Source of the DNA: Clostridiales bacterium
GTDB taxonomy: Bacteria; Bacillota; Clostridia; Oscillospirales; QAMX01
Length of the DNA: 11,198 nucleotides
Reading direction: 5' to 3'
Assembly (NCBI GenBank): GCA_003149835.1
Contig: QAMX01000049.1
Span: 1-11,198 of the forward strand
In this document: positions 5,888 to 11,198 of the stretch, in pieces
Numbering within the stretch: position 1 is the first letter of the stretch
Layout: the number at the start of each line of letters is the position of its first letter
Made by a program: the position numbers and the translations under genes
Notes under the pieces: model-generated
The model's database searches: none
Seen by the model: only the letters and a program-made list of their open reading frames with translations
What the model was told of the DNA's origin: nothing

Positions 5888-6265
5888 GTGTTTCGCTCAA
5901 AAGCTTTGCCGGATACGGATGATCGGGGGAAAAAACAAAAGACGGAGGGCAGGCGCACGGCGCTGCGCTTAGGCGTCTGCGCGGCGCTTTTGCTGAGCGC
6001 CGTCGCGCTGAGCCGGATGCAGGGGAAAGACGGCGCGGCGTCCGGCGGTCTCTGGGCCGTATTCGGCCGCGGGACGCGGGCGGAGGAGGTCTTTACCGCC
6101 GTCGGCCGCGGCGCCGCAGGAGAATTAGGGGCAGGGGCGATCACGGAAGCCGGGGGAAAAGAAACAGAAGCGGAAGGCGGGATGACGGAGGCAGGGGAAA
6201 ACTGGTGGGAGGCGGTCGAGGCTCCAGCGGGGATTGTCGTGAGGATTTTTGCGGATGGCCAATGA
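5888..6265 (+). CDS. Small single-span membrane protein in the spoIVFA position
   Basis: A 125-residue protein starting at GTG 5888, with GGAGG at 5877-5881 just upstream. Residues 1-24 are polar and basic, about 25-42 form one hydrophobic membrane span, and the rest is Gly/Ala/Glu-rich and probably on the far side of the membrane. A low-complexity acidic stretch (about 86-105, repeats of T-E-A and E-G-G type) precedes a short hydrophobic C-terminal end. It overlaps the site-2 protease gene by 11 bp, as spoIVFA precedes spoIVFB in Bacillus. SpoIVFA there tethers and inhibits the protease, but it is about twice as long and carries a LytM/M23-like C-terminal domain that is absent here. The SpoIVFA analogy is therefore positional only. 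High GC content allows many false frames, but the start signal, membrane segment and coupling make a real gene likely. Confidence 0.7.
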   Translation: MFRSKALPDTDDRGKKQKTEGRRTALRLGVCAALLLSAVALSRMQGKDGAASGGLWAVFGRGTRAEEVFTAVGRGAAGELGAGAITEAGGKETEAEGGMTEAGENWWEAVEAPAGIVVRIFADGQ

Positions 6266-6866
6266 CATGCTGCGGGTCTCAGTGACCAACGGTTTTGTGC
6301 TGACCTTTGCGCTGCTTTTCGCCGTCTGCGGTGAAAGCGGCGGCATCGCCGTGCTCCTGTGCGCGCTGACGCACGAGCTGGCGCACGCGGCGGCCGTGCG
6401 GATCTGCGGCGGCCGCGTGACGGCGTTTGTCATAGAAGCGAGCGGCTTTCAGATGAAAACGGTTTTTCCCGCCGGTATTTCCTACTGGAAAGAAATTTTT
6501 TGTCTGGCGAGCGGCGCGCTGTGCAATCTGCTGCTGGGCTTCGCGCTCGTCCGCATGGTGTGGGGAAATGAATATATATACATGCTCGGAGGGGCGAACC
6601 TGACTTTCGGCTTTTTTAACCTCATACCGGCCGGACGCTTTGACGGCGGTAAAATTGTGCGACTCTGCGCGGAATATGCGGCAGGGCCGCAGCGGAGCCG
6701 GCTGATCCCGAATTGGATCTCCGGTATCGCCGCCGGCCTGGTGCTGGCCGGCGGCGGCATCCTGTTTTTCAAGTCGGGGCGAAACCCGCTCGTCGCATTG
6801 ACCTGCCTGTACTTGTCCTTTCTGCTCGGGTATGATATAATAACGGCGGTGCGAAAGCGGAGGTAA
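6255..6866 (+). CDS. Site-2 protease, M50 family, SpoIVFB-like
   Basis: A 203-residue polytopic zinc metalloprotease that cuts substrates within or next to the membrane. The zinc-binding HELAH motif is at residues 40-44, inside a hydrophobic segment. The third ligand is expected to be Asp 130 in NLIPAGRFDGGK, the counterpart of the family's NPDG motif. Several hydrophobic segments are present (about 12-39, 82-102, 110-126, 155-172, 178-197). Compact size and motif order match SpoIVFB, which cleaves pro-sigma-K in the mother cell during sporulation, but no CBS domain is present at the C-terminus as in the Bacillus enzyme. I chose ATG 6255 because GAGGA at 6241-6245 is 9 nt upstream; TTG 6249 is too close to it. 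The gene overlaps the preceding small membrane protein gene. The family call is firm; pro-sigma-K as substrate is inferred. Confidence 0.88.
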   Translation: MANDMLRVSVTNGFVLTFALLFAVCGESGGIAVLLCALTHELAHAAAVRICGGRVTAFVIEASGFQMKTVFPAGISYWKEIFCLASGALCNLLLGFALVRMVWGNEYIYMLGGANLTFGFFNLIPAGRFDGGKIVRLCAEYAAGPQRSRLIPNWISGIAAGLVLAGGGILFFKSGRNPLVALTCLYLSFLLGYDIITAVRKRR

Positions 6867-6986
6867 GGAGCCGGTTTTGAGGGGTACGACTGATAAACAA
6901 GGCTTTTTATGCGCCCTTTTTCGCTTGAAATGCATCGAATTCCGAAAGTTCTACCAACGATATGAAAGCGGAGGCTAATTTTTGAT

Positions 6987-8828
6987 ATGGAGAGAAAGCT
7001 CGAACGGATTCTCCGGCGCGTACAGAAGCCGGCGCGCTATACGGGCGGGGAATACGGCGAAACGATCAAGGACAAGTCGGCGGTCGATATCCGCTATGCG
7101 TTCTGTTTCCCCGACACCTATGAGGTCGGTATGTCCAACCTCGGCGTGCGGATTTTATACGCGGCGCTCAACGCGACCGAAGGCGTCTGGTGCGAGCGCG
7201 CCTATACGCCGTGGCCGGACATGGAGGCGGAAATGCGGCGCGAGGGGCTGGCGCTGTACGCGCTGGAAAGCGGCGATCCGCTGAACGTTTTTGATTTCCT
7301 CGGCTTTTCGCTGCAATATGAGATGTCGTATACCAATGTGCTGACGATGCTCGATCTGGCGGGGATCCCGCTGCTGGCGCGCGACCGCGGGCCGGAGGAT
7401 CCGATCGTCATGTGCGGCGGGCCGTGCACCTACAATGCCGAGCCGGTCGCCGACTTTTTCGACATCATGTCGATTGGCGAGGGGGAAGAGGCGCTTCCGG
7501 AGCTGATGCGCCTGTACCGGAAAATGGGCGGCCGTTCCGCGGACAAGCGGGCCTTTCTGCGCGCCGCTGCCACGGAGCTGAAAGGTTTCTACGTCCCGTC
7601 GCTGTACCGGTATGATTACGACGGCCCGCGCACCGCGGCCATCGAGCGCGGCGAGGGCGTTCCGGCGAGGGTCACGAAGCGGATTGTAGAGGATCTGGAT
7701 ACGGCGATCTATCCGACGACGTATCCGGTGCCGTCCACCGAGGTCATCCACGACCGGGCGGTCATCGAGCTGTTCCGCGGCTGTATTCGCGGCTGCCGCT
7801 TCTGTCAGGCGGGCCACACCTACCGGCCGATCCGTGAAAAGTCGCCGCAGGTGCTGGCGCGGCAGGCGGTCGAGCAGCTGCAATTTTCCGGCTGCGAGGA
7901 GCTGGCGATGACCTCGCTCTCCACGAGCGATTACAGCGGCCTGCGCCCGCTCTGCGACGAGCTGCTCGCGTACTGCGGCGAGCGGAAGATCAACCTGTCC
8001 GTCCCGTCGCTCCGCGCCGACAGCTTTTCGACCGAGCTTTCCGAACGCATCAGCGGCGTGCGCAAGAGCTCTATCACGTTTGCGCCCGAGGCCGGTTCGC
8101 AGCGCCTGCGCGACGTGATCAACAAGAACATCACCGAAGAGGAGCTGCTCTCCGCCTGCGGACAGATGTTTTCGCACGGGTGGAGCAGCGTCAAGCTGTA
8201 TTTCATGCTCGGCCTGCCGACCGAAACGGACGACGATATCCGCGCCATCGCGGCGCTGGCCGACAGCGTCGTGCACACATGGAGGCAGACGGCGAAAAAC
8301 AAAATGAAAGGGCTGCGCGTGACGGTGTCGACCTCGCTGTTCATCCCCAAGCCGTTCACGCCGTTTCAGTGGGAGCCAATGTGCTCGATGGAGGAATTGC
8401 AGCGAAAGGTCTCCGTCCTCCGCGAGGCCATCACCGCCAAGGCGGTCGTCTATCATTATCATGACCCGAAGACGAGCTTTCTCGAAGGCGTGTTCGCGCG
8501 CGGCGACCGCCGGCTCGCGCCGGTGATTTTGGAGGCGTGGCGAAACGGCTGCCGCCTCGACGCGTGGGACGAGCATTTCAAATACGACGTATGGATGAGA
8601 GCCTTTGATACCTGCGGAATCGACCCGCGCGACTACCTCCGCGCCCGCGATTTGGACGAGCTGCTGCCGTGGTCGGTCATCGACTGCGGCGTGACGGAGG
8701 CGTATCTGAAACGAAGCCTCGCCGACGCGCATGAGGGAAAAATCACGCCCGACTGCCGCGCGGCCGCCGGACGCTGTTCCGGCTGCGGGGCGTCGAGACT
8801 GCTGAACGGAGGGAAATGCGATGTCTGA
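6987..8828 (+). CDS. Radical SAM protein, TIGR03960 family (YgiQ-like/B12-binding-like N-terminus)
   Basis: A 613-residue protein of the family found next to, or fused with, DUF2344 proteins. The N-terminal third (about 35-190) resembles a cobalamin-binding-type Rossmann domain, with YAFCFPDTYEVGMSNLG at 37-53 and MCGGPCTYNAEP at 142-153. The radical SAM core follows, with the iron-sulfur CxxxCxxC at Cys 266, 270 and 273 (FRGCIRGCRFCQAG). Cys-rich residues end the chain (pattern CxxxxxxCxxC plus one further Cys), which could bind a metal or second cluster. The family has no established reaction that I know of; its frequent proximity to ribonuclease G and ribosomal protein genes in other genomes suggests an RNA- or ribosome-related role. 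GGAGG at 6970-6974 is 12 nt from ATG 6987, a long spacing. It overlaps the next gene by 8 bp. The 120 bp before it hold no clear promoter or terminator. Confidence 0.92.
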   Translation: MERKLERILRRVQKPARYTGGEYGETIKDKSAVDIRYAFCFPDTYEVGMSNLGVRILYAALNATEGVWCERAYTPWPDMEAEMRREGLALYALESGDPLNVFDFLGFSLQYEMSYTNVLTMLDLAGIPLLARDRGPEDPIVMCGGPCTYNAEPVADFFDIMSIGEGEEALPELMRLYRKMGGRSADKRAFLRAAATELKGFYVPSLYRYDYDGPRTAAIERGEGVPARVTKRIVEDLDTAIYPTTYPVPSTEVIHDRAVIELFRGCIRGCRFCQAGHTYRPIREKSPQVLARQAVEQLQFSGCEELAMTSLSTSDYSGLRPLCDELLAYCGERKINLSVPSLRADSFSTELSERISGVRKSSITFAPEAGSQRLRDVINKNITEEELLSACGQMFSHGWSSVKLYFMLGLPTETDDDIRAIAALADSVVHTWRQTAKNKMKGLRVTVSTSLFIPKPFTPFQWEPMCSMEELQRKVSVLREAITAKAVVYHYHDPKTSFLEGVFARGDRRLAPVILEAWRNGCRLDAWDEHFKYDVWMRAFDTCGIDPRDYLRARDLDELLPWSVIDCGVTEAYLKRSLADAHEGKITPDCRAAAGRCSGCGASRLLNGGKCDV

Positions 8829-9513
8829 ACAGGAAAACGGCGGCGCGGCCGGCTATAAGCTCCGGCTTGTCGTCGCCAAAGAGGGCAGGAGCGCTTATAT
8901 CTCTCATCTCGATATGATGCGAACGTTGACGCGCGCGCTCGCCCGCGCCGGCGTACCGCTGAAACATTCGGAGGGCTTTCACCAGCGCGCCTATCTGTCG
9001 CTTGTGCGGCCGCTGTCACTGGGGTACGAGAGCGACGGCGAGCTGTGCGACATCGTGCTGGCGCAGAAGTGCGCGCCGGAGACGCTGCCGGAGCGCCTCA
9101 ACCGCGTTCTGCCGGAGGGAATCCGCGTAAAAGCGGCGTTTGAAAACGCCATCAACGGGCGCGAGATCATCTGGGCGCGCTATGAAATCTTTGCCGAGCT
9201 GCCGGAAGCTTGCGGGGACGGGATGGAGAAAAAACTCGCCGCGCTCTGGCTGGCGCCGGATTTTTCGGTGATGAAGCGCACGAAGAAGGGAACGTATCAG
9301 GAAACGGCCGCCGCGGAGCAGATTCGTTCCGTTGAGATCGAAGGCGCGGCGAGCGGCCTGAAAATCGCCGCCGTGCTCAAAGACGCGCCGGACGGCGGCC
9401 TGAATCCCTCGTATCTGCTGGCGGCCGCACAGGAAAAGCTCGGCTTTGAGCCGCTGCTTGTCCGCTGCCGCCGGACGGGCTTTTTCAATGCGGCGGGCGA
9501 GCCGGTCGCATAA
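8821..9513 (+). CDS. DUF2344 / TIGR03936 radical SAM-linked protein
   Basis: A 230-residue protein of the DUF2344 family, the constant partner of the upstream radical SAM protein; in some bacteria the two are one polypeptide. The conserved N-terminal block is plain: RLVVAKEGRSAYISHLD (15-31), RALARAGVPLKHSEGFH (38-54), then RPLSLGYESDGELCDIVL (63-80). The remainder is less conserved and typical in length. No catalytic motif is evident, so it may help bind or position the substrate, but this is inference. ATG 8821 follows a GGAGGG sequence and overlaps the partner's stop codon (ATGTCTGA), indicating translational coupling and probably balanced production of the two proteins. The ribonuclease G gene that often follows in related genomes is not here; an MBL-fold hydrolase follows instead. 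Confidence 0.92.
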   Translation: MSEQENGGAAGYKLRLVVAKEGRSAYISHLDMMRTLTRALARAGVPLKHSEGFHQRAYLSLVRPLSLGYESDGELCDIVLAQKCAPETLPERLNRVLPEGIRVKAAFENAINGREIIWARYEIFAELPEACGDGMEKKLAALWLAPDFSVMKRTKKGTYQETAAAEQIRSVEIEGAASGLKIAAVLKDAPDGGLNPSYLLAAAQEKLGFEPLLVRCRRTGFFNAAGEPVA

Positions 9514-9564
9514 AGCGGGGAAAGCCGTCGGAAAAATAGAAAAGCCTTTGAGAGGAACGTCGTC

Positions 9565-10326
9565 ATGGAAAACTGGTTTACCGTAGATACCGTTGAGAGA
9601 GATACGCATATCATCAGCGAATACCGGCATTGGGAGGAGACGCACTGCTATCTCTTGGAGGGGAAAAGCCGCGCGCTGCTCATCGATACCGGCCTCGGCA
9701 TCTGTGACATCTCCGAAGAGGTGAAAAAGCTCACGGACCGGCCCGTGACCGCAGCGGCGACGCACATCCACTGGGATCATGTCGGCGGCCATCGCTATTA
9801 TCCCGATTTTTACGCTCATGAAGCCGAGCTGAACTGGCTGAACGGCGGTTTCCCGCTGACGATGGAAACCGTGCGAAGCATGGTCGTGGACCGGTGCGAC
9901 CTTCCGGCGGGGTATGACGTCGGTTTATACGAATTCTTTCAGGGCATCCCGACCCGGGTGCTGCGCGGCGGCGACTGTATCGATTTGGGCGACCGCGTGA
10001 TTGAAGTGCTGCATACGCCGGGGCATTCGCCGGGACATATGTGTTTTTGGGAGCCGGAGCGGGGGTATCTGTTTACGGGCGATCTGGTTTATAAGGATAC
10101 GCTGTTTGCCTATTATCCCTCGACCGATCCGAAGGCCTATTTGCAGTCGCTGGAAAAAATATCGGCGCTGCCGGTCAGGCGCGTCTTTCCGGCGCATCAT
10201 ACGCTGGATGTTCAGCCCGAGCTTCTGAGCCGAATGCGGGACGCTTTCCGCGCCCTGCGGGCTCAGGGAAAACTGCGCCATGGCAGCGGCGTTTGGAATT
10301 TCGGCGACTGGGGCGTTTGGCTGTAA
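9565..10326 (+). CDS. MBL-fold metallo-hydrolase
   Basis: A 253-residue cytoplasmic metallo-beta-lactamase-fold hydrolase. The metal-binding signature is complete: HxHxDH at His 67, His 69, Asp 71 and His 72 (THIHWDHVGG), the HTPGHSPGH block with His 154, Asp 173 in FTGDLVY, and a late His (211/212) in FPAHHT. This supports a dinuclear metal site, as in glyoxalase II-like hydrolases. The substrate is not determined, and the C-terminal region has no extra domain such as flavodoxin or rubredoxin. ATG 9565 follows AGAGGA with about 9 nt spacing. It lies only 51 bp after the DUF2344 gene with no terminator between, so it is probably in the same transcript. Housekeeping thioester hydrolysis or quorum-signal hydrolysis are possible but unsupported. 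Confidence 0.9.
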   Translation: MENWFTVDTVERDTHIISEYRHWEETHCYLLEGKSRALLIDTGLGICDISEEVKKLTDRPVTAAATHIHWDHVGGHRYYPDFYAHEAELNWLNGGFPLTMETVRSMVVDRCDLPAGYDVGLYEFFQGIPTRVLRGGDCIDLGDRVIEVLHTPGHSPGHMCFWEPERGYLFTGDLVYKDTLFAYYPSTDPKAYLQSLEKISALPVRRVFPAHHTLDVQPELLSRMRDAFRALRAQGKLRHGSGVWNFGDWGVWL

Positions 10327-10407
10327 GGGCCGCAGCCGCTGGTGTCCGGCGGCGCGGCCAATGCGCCGTTCCGGTTCGCTGCGACGGTTTGTGAAAGGAA
10401 AACGGTT

Positions 10408-11198
10408 ATGCGAAAAAAAGCGCTTCTGCTGCCGGCGGCCGTCATCGGGCTGGCCGGGCTGTATCTGAACGCCATGCGTCCCGCCCCGATCGGCCCAAAG
10501 CGGGAAAAGCTCGGCTCGCGCCTCTATGCGCACAGAGGGCTGCACAGCGGCGACGGCGAGGTGCCGGAGAACAGCCTTGCGGCGTTTGCGCTGGCCGCGG
10601 CAAACGGATACGGAGCGGAGCTCGACGTCAACCTGGACGGCGACGGAAACGTCGTGGTTTTCCACGACGATACGCTGAAACGGATGACCGGCGTTTCCGG
10701 CCGCCTGAACGACACGCCCGCAGCCGAACGGCGGAGGCTGCGGCTGTGCGGCGGAGAGCAGCGGATCCCGCTGCTCAAAGAGGTATTGACAGTCGCGGAC
10801 GGTATCCCGCTGATTGTCGAGCTGAAATCGACGCCCAGATATCGGGAGCTGTGCCGCAAAACGCTGGCGCTGCTCGGCGGTTACGGCGGCGATTACGCCG
10901 TCGAGAGCTTTGACCCGCGCATTGTCGCATGGTTTCGCAGAAACGCGCCGCACATTGTGCGCGGCCAGCTCGTCTGCCGGTATTCAGAGAAAAGCCTGCC
11001 CTGCGCGTGTGCGCGCTTTGCGGCGGAACAGCTCCTGACAAACGTGGCCGCCCGCCCGCACTTCATCGCCTGCGAGCAGCAAATGCTCCGCTCTCCGCCC
11101 GTGCGTTTCTGCAAAGCGGCCGGCGCGGCCGTGGTGGTATGGACGGCGCGCACGCTTGAAGAGACGCGGCGCGCCGCCTCGGCGGACGCGGTGATTTT
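10408..11198 (+). CDS. Membrane-anchored glycerophosphodiester phosphodiesterase (partial)
   Basis: An open frame from ATG 10408 runs off the right edge after 263 codons; probably a few tens of residues are missing. The enzyme would hydrolyse glycerophosphodiesters to glycerol-3-phosphate and an alcohol, with metal help. N-terminal KK plus a hydrophobic stretch (about 5-20) form one membrane anchor, probably placing the domain outside. GDPD hallmarks follow in order: AHRG with His 42 and Arg 43, PEN at 53-55, the metal-binding E71-x-D73 in AELDVNL, His 86 in VFHDDTL, and the later IVELKS strand, with VVVWTAR near the end matching the family's 'v..WTvn'. GAAAGGAA 7 nt upstream supports the start. 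The 81 bp since the MBL gene contain no convincing promoter, so it may be the last gene of that operon or transcribed independently. Confidence 0.9.
   Translation, partial: MRKKALLLPAAVIGLAGLYLNAMRPAPIGPKREKLGSRLYAHRGLHSGDGEVPENSLAAFALAAANGYGAELDVNLDGDGNVVVFHDDTLKRMTGVSGRLNDTPAAERRRLRLCGGEQRIPLLKEVLTVADGIPLIVELKSTPRYRELCRKTLALLGGYGGDYAVESFDPRIVAWFRRNAPHIVRGQLVCRYSEKSLPCACARFAAEQLLTNVAARPHFIACEQQMLRSPPVRFCKAAGAAVVVWTARTLEETRRAASADAVI

Noticed and set aside
6962..6985. 7-codon reading frame just before the radical SAM gene, which could be a leader peptide
   Set aside because: It contains the ribosome binding site of the next gene and has no Shine-Dalgarno or regulatory codon run of its own; probably chance.
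7155..8732. 525-codon open frame on the minus strand
   Set aside because: It lies wholly opposite the radical SAM gene, whose motifs are unmistakable. Its translation is Arg/Ala/Gln-rich with no family motif, typical of antisense frames in GC-rich DNA.
10327..10407. Small GC-rich inverted repeat between the MBL and phosphodiesterase genes
   Set aside because: The stem is only about 6 bp with no T-run; not distinguishable from chance in DNA this GC-rich.
9925..10953. 342-codon open frame on the minus strand
   Set aside because: It crosses opposite the MBL hydrolase and the phosphodiesterase genes, both strongly supported, and shows no motif or ribosome binding site.

Overview
The window looks like a chromosomal segment of a fairly GC-rich, spore-forming Bacillota of the class Clostridia, probably Oscillospiraceae/Ruminococcaceae-like. 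This rests on strong GGAGG ribosome binding sites, consensus sigma-A promoters with AT-rich cores in GC-rich DNA, lipoproteins with Gram-positive-type signal peptides, a SpoIVFB-like site-2 protease, and the adjacent radical SAM (TIGR03960-type) and DUF2344 (TIGR03936-type) genes. The taxon is inferred; no rRNA or other direct marker is present. I see no tRNA, CRISPR array, insertion sequence or phage gene.

Layout. (1) 1-488, minus: the start of a membrane-anchored extracytoplasmic protein that runs off the left edge. (2) 489-868: a divergent control region with an extended -10 promoter firing left and a perfect sigma-A promoter firing right. (3) 869-2444, plus: a two-gene operon, a HAD-family phosphatase overlapping a diacylglycerol/lipid kinase. 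(4) 2445-2622: a convergent intergenic region with two strong hairpins. (5) 5608 to 2623, minus: a polar amino acid ABC importer in the order substrate-binding lipoprotein, permease, ATPase, followed by an uncharacterised lipoprotein. An 18-bp perfect hairpin lies between the binding-protein and permease genes. (6) 5888-6866, plus: a small single-span membrane protein overlapping a SpoIVFB-like intramembrane metalloprotease. (7) 6987-10326, plus: a radical SAM protein overlapping a DUF2344 protein, then an MBL-fold hydrolase. (8) 10408 to the right edge, plus: a membrane-anchored glycerophosphodiester phosphodiesterase, cut by the window end.

The most striking observation is the substrate-binding protein at 4820-5608. 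It has the full length and both halves of an SBP_bac_3 (family 3, amino acid-binding) protein, but in swapped order. After the lipoprotein signal comes the part that is normally C-terminal (lobe 2 plus the final helices), then a linker of about 19 residues, then the part that is normally N-terminal (lobe 1). The reading frame, signal peptide, ribosome binding site, promoter, both ligand-contact residues and neighbouring transporter genes are intact. It therefore looks like a functional circular permutation rather than a broken gene.

Genes working together: the binding protein would capture an amino acid outside the membrane and pass it to a homodimeric permease powered by the ATPase. The small membrane protein and the M50 protease sit where spoIVFA and spoIVFB sit in other spore-formers. 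The lipid kinase and the phosphodiesterase both touch glycerolipid metabolism but are in separate operons.
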